This document shows, one piece after another, positions 52,079-61,754 of a stretch of DNA of 64,000 bases (its first letter is position 1; each line of letters opens with the position of its first letter). The position numbers and the translations under genes are program-made. Source of the DNA: Clostridium beijerinckii. Its GTDB lineage: Bacteria; Bacillota; Clostridia; Clostridiales; Clostridiaceae. Location: contig CP029329.1 in the NCBI GenBank assembly GCA_003129525.1, positions 3,208,501 through 3,272,500 on the forward strand, in the 5' to 3' direction. A model generated the notes under the pieces. It did not search any database, had not been told where the DNA came from, and was given only the letters and a program-made list of their open reading frames with translations.

Positions 52079-54391
52079 TCATGCTATTGAATATATATCA
52101 GAAAATTCAACATTTATCATTTCAATTTTACTGTTGATAGACTTATTTTCCTCAACAATCTTTTTGTTTTCTATAGTCCTTGTAGGAAGTTCTATTTTAA
52201 ATATACTGCCTTCATATGGTTTGCTTTCTGCACTTATTTTTCCACCATGAAGCTCAACTATTGATTTTACTAAGGATAATCCAATACCACTTCCCTCAGC
52301 ATTCCGCGAAAGAGACTTGTCTACTTGATGATATCTTTTGAAAATATTCTCCAAATGCTTCTTGTCCATTCCTATACCAGTATCCTTTACTGATATTTCA
52401 ACGGTCTCACCTTTATCAAGTAAGTTTACATATATACAGCCACTTGCATTTGTAAATTTAATTGCGTTAGAAATAAGATTTAGAATGATCCTTTCAATCT
52501 TATCAGGGTCACAGGCTATAATCTTTTCCTCTGTATCTGTATCAAAAATAATATTTAATCCTTTTACATTAATATATCCTGATACTGATTGGACAATATC
52601 TTCCGTAATCTTAACTATATTTTCATTGGATAAATTTAATTTTAAAAATCCAGATTCTATTTTTGATATATCTATTATATTGTTTACTAACTTTGTGAAC
52701 CTGTAGCAATTTTGTTTAATGATATTAATACCTTTGGAAAGTTGTTTGTTATTAGTTTCGAGTGAATCATTTTTTAAATAAAATTCCATTAATTGATTTG
52801 TGCTGAAAATTACATTTAAAGGAGTTTTAAGCTCATGTGATATATTTGAAAATATTTCATCTTGTACTTTAAGAGTTTTTTCCATTTTATTTTTTGCTTT
52901 TACTTCTTCAGTCATATCTATTGCAATAACAACTATTTCAGTAATCTGCTTATTTATATCAAACAAAGGTTGAAATATAACTTTAGAAAACTTTTCTTCT
53001 CCGTCTACAACATATTGTCTATTTAATACATATTGACGATCACCTTTCTCTATTAAACCTTTGATATTGGTTATTACTTTAGCCTTTTCATCCATACTAT
53101 AATTAAAGACCTCTAAAGTATTTTTTCCTATAATAGAAAATAATGATTTTCTATTATGATTAAGTTTCTTAAAATCATCACAAGCCTTGTTGTTCATATA
53201 TTTAATTTTAAAATCAGGATATGAAATTATTTTATAACCAAGATCAAGATTTTCTATTGTTCTATTTAGCAAATCATATTGGGTTTTTAATAATAAATTT
53301 CCTTCATTTTTTATTCTTTCAGTTATATCATGATAAATCATTACTCCTCCAATAAAATCACCTACTTTATCATATATTGGAGTACCTGTTACCTCTGTAT
53401 AAGTAATAGACTTTTTATTCTTCGCAACTAATATAAATTCAGAAATCTTTTCCCCTCTTATTACCCTTTGTACAGGAGTATTCTCATATAAAATTAAATC
53501 TCCATTCATATCAAAGTATTCTGCTTGTTCAAAAGCAGTTTGATTATTTCTTAATGCTTCTGAATCGTATATAGGGTTACTTTTAGCCATTGTGTTCATC
53601 TTAGTATAGTCGCCATTTTTATTAATAAATATTACTTGATCAGATATGTTTTCAACAATAACTTCCAATTCTTCTTTTTGTTTTTTAACAAGTTTTTTAT
53701 TTAAAACTTGTTCTGTCACATTTGTGGTAGTTTCAACTAAATATTTTCCTTTTCCATCTATAAATATTGGAACAAACGATACATCCCAATATGTAGTCTC
53801 CCTTTCAAAATGTTCATGTTTACATTCTTTTCTAAAAATTGGTTCACCAGATTTTATATTAATTAATAAAGTCTTTTCAATATTACTTCCTTTGTATTCA
53901 GGTACCATTTCTATCTTTTTTTTGCCAATAACATTTGCCTTTTTATTATATGGAGCGTCAAAAAATTCCAGGAATTTATCATTCATTTTTAGTACAGTTA
54001 AGTCTGGTAAACTGTAAATAGCAACTCCAATTTGATTAGATGAGTAAATACGTTGAACATACGGAAAATTTCTTTTAATATTAGTGTTTGGTTTCTCTTC
54101 GATAAAGTAAACTTTTTCATTATTACATTTTAAAAGCTTAAAAGATATAGTAACCTCTATCGGTTCATATTCCTTAGTAAAAATAAAACAACTATATTTA
54201 TCTACAATATTTTCAAGATATATTTGAGAATCAATTTTCAATAGACAACTTATTTCAGTAAGTGATTTTCCTATTAATTCGTTATTAGAATAGCCAGTAA
54301 GATTTATAAAATCATTATTAACTTTAGTAACGATATTATTTTCGCTATGTAAAAATGGCTTTTCACCAAGCCTTTTCAATACGTATTTCAT
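52079..54391 (-). CDS. Soluble multi-PAS sensor histidine kinase (orphan)
   Basis: About 770 residues without membrane helices. Several PAS domains in tandem come first (NNIVTKVNNDFINLTGYSNNELIGKSL; FINKNGDYTKMN; IYDKVGDFIGGVMIYHDITERIK; TEIVVIAIDMTEEVK). HisKA follows with FSNISHELKTPLNVIF (phospho-histidine about residue 518). The ATPase domain has N box NLISNAIKFTN, G1 DTGIGM and G2 GSGIGLSLVKSIVELHGG. No response regulator is adjacent. In clostridia such orphan kinases often feed Spo0A directly; that is a possible role only. The ATG at 54391 follows CAGGGGGCC; 54433 is rejected. Confidence 0.9.
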   Translation of the reverse strand: MKYVLKRLGEKPFLHSENNIVTKVNNDFINLTGYSNNELIGKSLTEISCLLKIDSQIYLENIVDKYSCFIFTKEYEPIEVTISFKLLKCNNEKVYFIEEKPNTNIKRNFPYVQRIYSSNQIGVAIYSLPDLTVLKMNDKFLEFFDAPYNKKANVIGKKKIEMVPEYKGSNIEKTLLINIKSGEPIFRKECKHEHFERETTYWDVSFVPIFIDGKGKYLVETTTNVTEQVLNKKLVKKQKEELEVIVENISDQVIFINKNGDYTKMNTMAKSNPIYDSEALRNNQTAFEQAEYFDMNGDLILYENTPVQRVIRGEKISEFILVAKNKKSITYTEVTGTPIYDKVGDFIGGVMIYHDITERIKNEGNLLLKTQYDLLNRTIENLDLGYKIISYPDFKIKYMNNKACDDFKKLNHNRKSLFSIIGKNTLEVFNYSMDEKAKVITNIKGLIEKGDRQYVLNRQYVVDGEEKFSKVIFQPLFDINKQITEIVVIAIDMTEEVKAKNKMEKTLKVQDEIFSNISHELKTPLNVIFSTNQLMEFYLKNDSLETNNKQLSKGINIIKQNCYRFTKLVNNIIDISKIESGFLKLNLSNENIVKITEDIVQSVSGYINVKGLNIIFDTDTEEKIIACDPDKIERIILNLISNAIKFTNASGCIYVNLLDKGETVEISVKDTGIGMDKKHLENIFKRYHQVDKSLSRNAEGSGIGLSLVKSIVELHGGKISAESKPYEGSIFKIELPTRTIENKKIVEENKSINSKIEMINVEFSDIYSIA

Positions 54392-54660
54392 ATTGGGCCC
54401 CCTGTTTCTTATCACTATATAACAATATTTCACCTAATTTTACCTTATTTATCATCATGTGTTAACTGTTTTATATAATTTTTTTCACTAATCGTATTTC
54501 ATTTTTTCTTAATTTATTTAAAAAATGTGGTTATAATGACAATATCTTTAATTATTCTTTTTAAATCGCGGTTAAATACAAAACATTATCTAATTTCTTC
54601 TCTTTAACATCTAGCACCAATGCTATTATTAAAATTGGTATAATTTCAGGGAAAAAAATA

Positions 54661-54711
54661 AACCTCCATGTGATTAAATAGTTTTGAAGAAAAACTACTC
54701 ACATGGAGGTT
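54661..54711 (-). terminator. Terminator of the chemoreceptor gene
   Basis: AACCTCCATGTGA and complement form the outer stem, with an inner AGTTTT/AAAACT stem; on the minus strand a T-rich run follows. It lies in the 350-bp stretch 54392-54740, which otherwise holds only the kinase promoter. Confidence 0.8.
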
Positions 54712-54740
54712 ATTTATATGTTTAAGAATAATAATTAATC

Positions 54741-56465
54741 TTATATTTTAAATTTTTGAACCATTTCATTAAGCTTTTGAGCAAGTTCTGCTTGGCTTTG
54801 TGCAGTTTGTGACACTTGTTCTATTGCTTTTGTAGTTTCATCCATGCTTTCTTTTATTATTTCTGCTTCTTCACTTGATTTTTGCGAAGATAATGCCATA
54901 TTTTGAACAGCTTCACTTACTTGTCCAACTGTAGCTGTTATTTCTTCAGACATAGAAGCAATTTCTTCTGACATATTACTTACAAAGTCTGAATCATTAT
55001 AATACTTATTACCTGTTGCTTCATAAGCATTAAACTGTTCTTGGACATTTGTATTTATAAATTCTAATATATCACTACCTGTATCAATACTGCTTTTAAA
55101 TGCTACTTGAACTTTAGAAATAGTATCTTGAATATTTATTACTGCTTCTGAAGACTCTTCTGCAAGCTTTCTAACTTCTTCTGCTACTACTGCAAAGCCT
55201 TTTCCATGCTCTCCTGCTCTTGCTGCCTCTATTGCTGCATTTAATGCAAGTAAATTAGTTTGTTCTGCTATACTTCCTATAGTATCTGCCATAACTTTTA
55301 TATTAGCTACTACTTTTCCATCTTCAATAGCCTTTGTCATATTATTTTGTTTTTCAGCATATATTTTTCCAGTTTCATTTATAGCTTTTTGGCTATTTTG
55401 TTTAACTTCTGTAGCTCTTTCTTTAAATTGATTTGCATTATTACTTCCGTCCATAGCTTTAGAAGAAAGCACATTAATGCTTGAATCTACTTCTTCAATA
55501 GATGCACTTATTTCTTCTGTAGCTGCACTTGATTCTTGCATACCTGCCGCAATAGTATCTACAGCTTGATCTATAGTCATAGCTTTTGAAGCTAATTCTT
55601 GAACTGTTGCTGAAAGTTCTTCAGATGATGCACTTATGTCCTGTGAATTTTCCATAATAGTTTTTACTAAGCTACTTACATTTTCTTGTGCAGTATTTAA
55701 CGCATTGCCTGTTTGTCCAAATTCATCTTTTCTTGTAATAATAATTGGAGTTGAAAAATCATAGTTTGATAGTCTTTGTGATAACTCTCTTATCTTTTTT
55801 AATGGATAAATTATACTTTTAATTAATATGTATGCCATAAAAATTATAATACCAAATTCTATAGATGAAAGAATTAACATTTTGTATTTAGCACTATTAT
55901 ATTCAGCTGTGTTATCTAAATTGGCTTGTGCTGCTTCTTTTTCATTTATATCAATACATTTTTCTAATTTTTCAAACATTGGATCTATTAATGTATTTAC
56001 TTCTGAATTATAAATTTTAACTGCTTGATCATAATCATTAACTTTTACAAGATTAATTGTTTTTTCTTTTGCTTCGTTGTACCTGGTTAAATCTTTTTTA
56101 AAGTCCTCAAAAACATTTATTTCTTCTTTGCTTAATGAAGTATTTTTTATATCAGTATATGCTTTTATAGATTTAGCATTATTATCCCTTAAATCTTCCA
56201 TAACTTTTATTTGTTCATCTAATTTAGACTTATCTCTTTCGAAAATAATTCTAAGTGTATTAGCAGTATCATAATTCATATCCCCTCTTATTTGTTTCAA
56301 ATTAGTAATAGATATTAAATTATTACTATACATTTCATTTGCACTATTTTTTATTTTTTTAGAACTTTGTACACCTTCGTTTGATATTAAAACCATAAAA
56401 ATGCATACTATTGAAAATACTGATATAAGCTTTTTCTTAACACTTGAATTAGTAAAAAATTTCAT
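54741..56465 (-). CDS. Methyl-accepting chemotaxis protein with 4HB-type sensor
   Basis: A 574-residue chemoreceptor. TM1 at about 10-28; a four-helix-bundle sensor to about residue 190 ([27 protein letters not shown] matches 4HB_MCP); TM2 at about 197-215; HAMP ([24 protein letters not shown]); then the signalling domain with [21 protein letters not shown] and [26 protein letters not shown] precedes the ATG. Two MCPs in this window without che genes suggest dispersed receptors feeding one CheA. Ligand unknown. Confidence 0.93.
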   Translation of the reverse strand: MKFFTNSSVKKKLISVFSIVCIFMVLISNEGVQSSKKIKNSANEMYSNNLISITNLKQIRGDMNYDTANTLRIIFERDKSKLDEQIKVMEDLRDNNAKSIKAYTDIKNTSLSKEEINVFEDFKKDLTRYNEAKEKTINLVKVNDYDQAVKIYNSEVNTLIDPMFEKLEKCIDINEKEAAQANLDNTAEYNSAKYKMLILSSIEFGIIIFMAYILIKSIIYPLKKIRELSQRLSNYDFSTPIIITRKDEFGQTGNALNTAQENVSSLVKTIMENSQDISASSEELSATVQELASKAMTIDQAVDTIAAGMQESSAATEEISASIEEVDSSINVLSSKAMDGSNNANQFKERATEVKQNSQKAINETGKIYAEKQNNMTKAIEDGKVVANIKVMADTIGSIAEQTNLLALNAAIEAARAGEHGKGFAVVAEEVRKLAEESSEAVINIQDTISKVQVAFKSSIDTGSDILEFINTNVQEQFNAYEATGNKYYNDSDFVSNMSEEIASMSEEITATVGQVSEAVQNMALSSQKSSEEAEIIKESMDETTKAIEQVSQTAQSQAELAQKLNEMVQKFKI

Positions 56466-56860
56466 TTTAAATTTCTCCTTCCTTTTTCATAACGTATTTT
56501 TCAAATATCATTGTATTTCTTTAAACATTTAGTATTTTTTCTGCATACCTCTCAATATTTTCTTCTTCAACCCTGTTGTTAATCCAATATAACATTATCT
56601 TATACTTTGTTGTCTATTAAATTACTATTTTCTTTACACATATATTAATTCCTTTCTTTTTTTTAATAATACAATAATATTATACCACTATTTTTATATT
56701 GTTCCTTATACTTCCTAAATGTGTTATTTAATATTAATTATGCAAAAGGGACTGTGTATAGTTATCGCTACTATTTTCCAACAATTCTAGTATCTTATAT
56801 GACTTCAAGTGTATATTTTTATTAAAACCAAACAAAATATAATAAAGTGAGGTGTACACA
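56466..56860. other. Divergent promoter region
   Basis: About 395 bp of AT-rich DNA between the chemoreceptor (minus) and the secreted protein (plus). No gene, fold or repeat recognised. Confidence 0.35.
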
Positions 56861-57178
56861 ATGAAGTTAAAAATATTTCTAACAGTTTTTTTAATATCCA
56901 CAATTGCTTTTACAGAGCCATCAAAAGCAATCTTTGTGTCAAATACTTATAAGCAAGGGGTATATGATATTACAGATATCAATGAAGTTAAGGCTAATGC
57001 TATGCTTATAACACCAAACACAGTTACAAGTTTAATAATAATTGATCCTAGTGGCAATCAAGTCTTTTATAAAAAATTTGATACCGTAAATGAAGTTATA
57101 AACTTAGGTACTATTAAAGATGAGGACCTTGTTGCAGTAATCGGTAATGGAGAAATTGCTATTATCATTGATCAATAG
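56861..57178 (+). CDS. Small secreted protein of unknown function
   Basis: A 105-residue exported protein. MKLKIFLTVFLISTIAFTEPSKA is a signal peptide with likely cleavage after SKA. The mature 80 residues are beta-rich (NAMLITPNTVTSLIIIDPSGNQVFYKKF, then EDLVAVIGNGEIAIIID). GTGAGGTG sits before the ATG at 56861, so the start three codons upstream is rejected. No family recognised. Confidence 0.7.
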   Translation: MKLKIFLTVFLISTIAFTEPSKAIFVSNTYKQGVYDITDINEVKANAMLITPNTVTSLIIIDPSGNQVFYKKFDTVNEVINLGTIKDEDLVAVIGNGEIAIIIDQ

Positions 57179-57289
57179 ATAGTTATGGGATATTTTATAA
57201 AAAACATTGTCCATTTATGCAATATTCTAAACTTATATTAAAAAAATAAATGTAACAGCAATTATTTATGCCACTACATTTTAAATTAT

Positions 57290-57472
57290 TTAAATATTTT
57301 CTTTTTTATTTATATTATTAATCTCTATTTTCTCCAGTTCTTTAATAAAGATTCTCTCCTTTTTTGTGTATTTCATTATTCCTATAATGTAAAATACACT
57401 TACCAATGTAGTAATAATACATCCATCTAATAAAGTTAAAGCTAAGTTATATAAATTATTTGTTATACCCAT
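57290..57472 (-). CDS. Small membrane protein
   Basis: A 60-residue protein with one strong membrane helix (about 10-34; ALTLLDGCIITTLVSVFYIIGIM) and a charged cytoplasmic tail (KYTKKERIFIKELEKIEIN). TAGGAGG lies 9 bp before the ATG, which argues for a real gene. Function unknown. Confidence 0.6.
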   Translation of the reverse strand: MGITNNLYNLALTLLDGCIITTLVSVFYIIGIMKYTKKERIFIKELEKIEINNINKKENI

Positions 57473-57734
57473 TTCTTGCAGTCCTCCTATAATCTTTTAT
57501 TCTAATGCTTGCCTTATTTATAGATGTTTAATCATAGTTTTAATATATAATTTTATTCTACCGTTCTTAAATTCTTATACTGATATGTTTTTAAAATTCT
57601 TCTCATAATTCCTTACTTTTCATCTATTTAATTTCTTTTACAACTTCAAACGTAAAAAATTTTGAAGTATATATGTAATAATTCATTCCAATACATATAT
57701 CCTCTATGAAAACAAAATAAAGGAGGTAAAAATT

Positions 57735-57830
57735 ATGGCTGTAACAAAAATTATTAGTACAACTTCTCTTAGTATGGAGGTTCAAAGTGGGACAGATGAA
57801 GTAATCTCCGCCTTAATTGTTCATTGTTAA
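57735..57830 (+). pseudogene. Truncated DUF1659 protein
   Basis: Strong site AAAGGAGG, then 31 codons: MAVTKIISTTSLSMEVQSGT followed by DEVISALIVHC. The start matches DUF1659 proteins, which normally run to about 70 residues; here the reading frame leaves the family pattern after SGTDE and stops. It directly precedes the DUF2922 gene, its usual partner. Probably a shortened, non-functional copy. Confidence 0.6.
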
Positions 57831-57866
57831 CTCTTAATTGTAAATTGATTAAAGGGTGAGAATTAA

Positions 57867-58085
57867 ATGGAATATTCTTTATCTATGACTTTTTTAACTG
57901 AGTTTGGTTTAAAGAGTTCTTTAAGTATCAGTGGTGTTAAACCTACTGTTACAAAAGAGCAAGCAAATGCTCTTATGGATATCATAATAGCTAAAAATAT
58001 CTTTAAAACTAATTCTGGCGATCTAGTTAAGAAATCTAGTGCTCAGTTAACTCAAAGACAAGTCACTAAATATGAAGTGGCTTAG
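57867..58085 (+). CDS. DUF2922 small protein
   Basis: A 72-residue protein, MEYSLSMTFLTEFGLKSSLSISGVKPTVTKEQANALMDIIIAKNIF followed by LVKKSSAQLTQRQVTKYEV. This is the DUF2922 pattern (beta hairpin, then TKEQANALMDxIIAKNIF). Function unknown; normally grouped with DUF1659 and YvrJ. AAAGGGTGAG precedes the ATG and a terminator follows. Confidence 0.85.
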   Translation: MEYSLSMTFLTEFGLKSSLSISGVKPTVTKEQANALMDIIIAKNIFKTNSGDLVKKSSAQLTQRQVTKYEVA

Positions 58086-58094
58086 TATTTAATT

Positions 58095-58144
58095 AAAAAG
58101 ATGGAAGCTTGTCCTAATTTTTAAGGACGAACTTCTATCTTTTT
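58095..58144 (+). terminator. Terminator after the DUF2922 gene
   Basis: AAAAGATGGAAGCTTGTCCT pairs with AGGACGAACTTCTATCTTTT with few mismatches, and T-rich DNA follows. Confidence 0.8.
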
Positions 58145-58262
58145 ATATTTTTAATTCATGAGCAGTAATTGGTACTATTTTATTAGTTTTCTTATGTTGC
58201 TTAATAATTTCACTTCACCTTATTCTACTTTAATCATAATATGTAATGAGGGGGTGGAAAAT

Positions 58263-58856
58263 TTGGAAAACCCGTTTAAAACTGATAAAACAAACTTTAA
58301 AGAACTCCTTATGACAAAAGATAACCAAAAGAATCCTACTGTTATTAAGAAAACTATTTACACCATTTCTAACACTGTTTTTGTTTTAGATATTACCCCT
58401 ATAATTCAAGCCTGTGCTAGTGAAGGATTAAATTCACTTATTACTGTTGATTCAATTCAAGGTGTGATAAGTGAAACATCTCCAGTTCTTTTTGAGAGTA
58501 TTAGTTTCTTCGGAGATGGATGTAGCGGCAATCAATCATTCATCACTCCTGACCACAAAAGCATTACAGTTTTTTTTCCATCATTTTTTACTGCAGCGCA
58601 AGGAAATATCCCTAATGTATCTTGTTCTAATTGTGAAATGTGTATTAGGATTAATCCAAATGGGTTAAAAAAGAATGAAAAATTAACAATAAATTTTAGT
58701 ATTAATGGGCAAGCTATTTTAGACAATGAAAGCTGTGCGAATGTGTTCGAAGATTGTAAAAGGATTCTTACACTAAAAGGACCATATTCTAATAACTATG
58801 TGGTAAACTTCACTATAGAAGGTAAGCTCACTGATTGTGACTGTGATTGCTCCTAA
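58263..58856 (+). CDS. Cys-rich hypothetical protein
   Basis: About 198 residues from a TTG start preceded by GAGGGGGTGG (MENPFKTDKTNFKELLMTKD after initiation). The frame opens 35 codons earlier, but without a site. The protein is beta-rich with cysteine motifs FGDGCSGNQSF, VSCSNCEMCIRI, NESCANVFEDCKR and a C-terminal CDCDCS. There is no signal peptide on the short form. Cysteine-rich, beta-rich proteins of this kind occur in spore coats and exosporia, but this link is only a guess. Confidence 0.6.
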   Translation: MENPFKTDKTNFKELLMTKDNQKNPTVIKKTIYTISNTVFVLDITPIIQACASEGLNSLITVDSIQGVISETSPVLFESISFFGDGCSGNQSFITPDHKSITVFFPSFFTAAQGNIPNVSCSNCEMCIRINPNGLKKNEKLTINFSINGQAILDNESCANVFEDCKRILTLKGPYSNNYVVNFTIEGKLTDCDCDCS

Positions 58857-58866
58857 GAAAATAAAT

Positions 58867-58920
58867 TAATGAGGAGGTGTCAAAAATGATTTGCAAATCA
58901 TTTTTGACACCTCCTCATTA
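58867..58920. repeat. 54-bp perfect palindrome with a start-site look on both strands
   Basis: 27-bp arms with no spacer, centre between 58893 and 58894 (TTG|CAA). Each strand reads GAGGAGGTGTCAAAA then ATG, that is a ribosome site and start codon. No T-run follows, so it is not a standard terminator. Confidence 0.9.
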
Positions 58921-59053
58921 CTCATATACAATTGCTTGAAAATATCCAAGTTGGTATTAATAATTTCCTTATTTCGCATTTCCATTCAAAATTTATACTA
59001 CCCAAATTTATTATACAGTTAATCCCAAAGCATTTAGAATAAACAAAATAAAA

Positions 59054-59073
59054 GAACAGGATTGCTCCTGCTC
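59054..59073 (-). terminator. Terminator of the CNNM/CorC-type gene
   Basis: GAGCAGGA and TCCTGTTC (one G-T pair) followed by TTTTATTTTG on the minus strand, 10 bp after the stop. Confidence 0.75.
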
Positions 59074-59082
59074 AAATCTAAA

Positions 59083-60378
59083 CTATTTCTCTAATATTTT
59101 TTTAATAGATACTTTGCTTATTCTTTTTCTGTCACATTTTAATATGGTAAATTCATAATCTTCATAATTAATTTTCTCATTAACTTGTGGATATGAATCT
59201 AACTGTGAATAAATCCACCCGCCAATAGTATCAACATTTTCAGAATCAATTTCAATATCTAGAAGCTCATTAATATCTTCAATGATAACTTTTCCATTTA
59301 CAATGTAATTACCATCTTCTGTTTTCTTAATTTCTTCTCCTTCTTCATCAAATTCATCTTGAAGGTCACCAACTATTTCTTCCAAAATATCCTCAATTGT
59401 TACGAGTCCTGATGTTCCACCATATTCATCAATAATTATCGCCATTTGTGATTTTTCTTTCTTAAATACCTTTAATAATTCACTTATTGACATTGATTCT
59501 GGAACAAATTTAATCTCACGAATAATGCCTTCAATATTTTGATTATTACCCTCAATTCTCTGCTTATATAAATCCTTAATATGTATAAAACCAATAACAT
59601 TGTCTTTACTATCCCTACATACTGGATACCTAGTCAACTGTTTCTCTAAAGCAAATGCTATAGTCTCCTCAAAAGAATCTTCAATAAAAATACACGCCAT
59701 ATCAGTACGAGGCATCATTATTTCTTTTACGGTTGTCTCCGAGAAATCAAATATATTATCTACAAAAGTTAATTCAGTTTTATCTATTAAACCATGCTTA
59801 TAACTATCTTGAACCAAAAGCTTTATTTCCTCATCAGTATGAGCTGCTTCATGTTCATCAACTTGTGAAATTCCAAATATCTTTAAAATTAAATTAGTAC
59901 TATGATTAAAAGACCACATTATTGGATAAGTTACGTTATAAAACATTATGAGTGGTAGCGCTGTATACATTGCTATCTTTTCTGCACTTATAATTGCTAA
60001 TGATTTAGGTGCTAACTCTCCAAGTACAATATGGAAACCAGTTATAATAGCAAATCCAAAAACAAATGAAATTGAGTGTATCATGCTTTCTGACAGATTA
60101 AATAGATTAAGTAGTGGCATTAGCATTTCTGCAACAGCAGGTTCTCCTACCCATCCTAAACCTAAAGATGCTAAAGTTATTCCTAGCTGACATGCAGATA
60201 AATATGAATTCAAATCTTTAACAACCTTTAAAGTATTTTTTGCATTTCTATCTCCTTCAAGTGCTAATGTTTCTATCCTAGATTTTCGTACTTTTACCAT
60301 TGCAAATTCTGTAGCAACAAAGAAGCCATTCATAAATACAAGTAAAAATACAATAATAATATTTATTAGAATAATCAT
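59083..60378 (-). CDS. CNNM/CorC-type membrane protein (hemolysin-family, CBS and CorC_HlyC)
   Basis: A 431-residue protein. The N-terminal DUF21/CNNM domain (about 1-190) has four membrane helices and the motifs NGFFVATEFAMVKVRKSRIE and GELAPKSLAI. A CBS pair covers about 200-335 (VKEIMMPRTDMACIFIEDS, FALEKQLTRYPVCRDSKDNVIGFIHIKDL, MAIIIDEYGGTSGLVTIEDILEEIVGDLQDEFD). The CorC_HlyC domain ends the protein (NYIVNGKVIIEDINELLDIEI, VDTIGGWIYSQL). This family exports Mg2+ or related cations; the hemolysin name is historical. GGAGGGG precedes the ATG at a slightly long distance. Confidence 0.92.
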   Translation of the reverse strand: MIILINIIIVFLLVFMNGFFVATEFAMVKVRKSRIETLALEGDRNAKNTLKVVKDLNSYLSACQLGITLASLGLGWVGEPAVAEMLMPLLNLFNLSESMIHSISFVFGFAIITGFHIVLGELAPKSLAIISAEKIAMYTALPLIMFYNVTYPIMWSFNHSTNLILKIFGISQVDEHEAAHTDEEIKLLVQDSYKHGLIDKTELTFVDNIFDFSETTVKEIMMPRTDMACIFIEDSFEETIAFALEKQLTRYPVCRDSKDNVIGFIHIKDLYKQRIEGNNQNIEGIIREIKFVPESMSISELLKVFKKEKSQMAIIIDEYGGTSGLVTIEDILEEIVGDLQDEFDEEGEEIKKTEDGNYIVNGKVIIEDINELLDIEIDSENVDTIGGWIYSQLDSYPQVNEKINYEDYEFTILKCDRKRISKVSIKKILEK

Positions 60379-60817
60379 TTATTAATTGTTCCCCTCCAAA
60401 GTTATTATATATCTTCTGTTACTTAATGTTAATTTAAATAACAATTATTATTATAACATATATAATTAACATTATTATATTTACTTCTTAAAATGCCTCT
60501 TTTAATTCAGAAATTAATCCTATATAACTTTTATCTTTTCCATTATTTTATTCCTCTAACCCTTGAATCTTATCTTTATCAAAAAAATTTTCTTTAAATT
60601 TAAGCTAATAATATTTTTTCTGCCAAATTATCACTTTCTGTTGTGAATGTTTTTTTAAAATTTGCATATAATAAATTAGACTTCTACTTTAGCTTCACCC
60701 TATTCATTTTCCATTTTTTCATTGTTAGCCCCTTTGATTAGGGGCTTATTTTTTAATTCTCTTAGCTCCATTCCTGTTAAACATATTACTCATCATCTAA
60801 ATATCCATTTCTCATAA
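60379..60817. other. Gene-free stretch with an orphan plus-strand terminator
   Basis: About 440 bp. The only clear feature is the hairpin at 60727-60756. A short transcript ending there would be non-coding, since no frame with a ribosome site precedes it. Confidence 0.35.
60727..60756 (+). terminator. Orphan rho-independent terminator
   Basis: AGCCCC and GGGGCT with a 7-8 nt loop, followed by TATTTTTTAATT on the plus strand. No plus-strand gene lies within 1.8 kb upstream. Confidence 0.7.
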
Positions 60818-60973
60818 CTATGTTTCTTTCTTCAACTCTTCTAAAACTTGTTTTGCTACTTCTACTCCATATTGAGCTACTATAGAATCAGCTAAAATAT
60901 GATGATATTCTCTTCTCATTTCATCAGTTATAGTTCCTTCAACTTCTACTGTTATTTTTCTATTTCTTTTCAT
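60818..60973 (-). CDS. Small protein, 51 residues, function unknown
   Basis: A short gene: MKRNRKITVEVEGTITDEMR, then REYHHILADSIVAQYGVEVAKQVLEELKKET. TATAGGTGATT lies just before the ATG. A basic beta start followed by a long amphipathic helix is seen. The sense of the codons and the clean ribosome site make it likely to be real. No family recognised. Confidence 0.6.
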   Translation of the reverse strand: MKRNRKITVEVEGTITDEMRREYHHILADSIVAQYGVEVAKQVLEELKKET

Positions 60974-61017
60974 ATAATCACCTATATAGAAATTCATATT
61001 ATTGTATTCATTTGTGA

Positions 61018-61146
61018 TTAAATTTGATACAATAAATCTTTTTGCTCTACTTGTACATTATATCCTGCCTTATCTAATATACCAAGTATTGCCTTTAAAT
61101 AGTCGTCCAAAATACTTCAAGCATCTTTATAACCTATACCTGAATC
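61018..61146 (-). pseudogene. Short coding relic with an internal stop
   Basis: Minus-strand frame DSGIGYKDA-stop-SILDDYLKAILGILDKAGYN, then VQVEQKDLLYQI-stop. One TGA interrupts it, and no start is found upstream. It lies in the 328-bp stretch 60974-61301 that also holds the promoter of the next gene. Identity unknown. Confidence 0.35.
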
Positions 61147-61301
61147 CTATCGTGCTAAAAGAATGAGTAATAGCAATTCCAAAATGCGATGTATATTTTG
61201 TCTTAAGATATACTTCATAAATTTATTTATCGGAGTATTTGACAAAAACATGAAACAATATACAATTATGTTATAAGGTTTAGGAAGGAATGAAATAACA
61301 A

Positions 61302-61724
61302 ATGAAAAAAATAATTAGTGGTTTAGTATTCGGATTGATGTTATTTTCTTTAGTTGGGTACAGCAGCTTTTCAAAAGGAATTGTAAATGGGTATATTGAT
61401 AGAACTAAATATGCAGGAATAAATATAAAAGAAATAAAAGAAGAAAAAATCATGAATGGTTCTGGAGACGAAATAAATAAAAGAGGAACAGTAACATATA
61501 ATCCATATAAAATAACAGATGAATCTTTAAGTAATTTTTATAAAGATAAAATTAAAGATTCTCGCTATAGCCATTATACTTTAATAAATGAGAAAGATAA
61601 AACACAAGGAATAGTATCGGTTTTATGTATAAATGTATTAACATATGGTGAAATAGATGATACTGGATCTATAGTAAAAGCGTATAAAAATTTTGAAGTC
61701 AAAATAGAAGAGTTGAACAGTTAG
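61302..61724 (+). CDS. Exported hypothetical protein with an altered lipobox
   Basis: A 140-residue protein. MKKIISGLVFGLMLFSLVGYSSF looks like a lipoprotein signal, but the position of the invariant lipobox cysteine (LVGC) holds tyrosine (LVGY, codon TAC), so lipidation is not possible as written. The mature part (about 110 residues, KYAGINIKEIKEEKIMNGSGDEINKRGTV, then VEIEELNS-like end) is unrecognised. GGAAGGAATG precedes the ATG. A terminator follows. Confidence 0.65.
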   Translation: MKKIISGLVFGLMLFSLVGYSSFSKGIVNGYIDRTKYAGINIKEIKEEKIMNGSGDEINKRGTVTYNPYKITDESLSNFYKDKIKDSRYSHYTLINEKDKTQGIVSVLCINVLTYGEIDDTGSIVKAYKNFEVKIEELNS

Positions 61725-61754
61725 GATATTTAATTTCCTAGCTTTTTAAAATAA

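Noticed and set aside
52338-54017. Plus-strand frames of 120 codons opposite the histidine kinase
   Set aside because: Shadows of a gene with a full set of kinase motifs.
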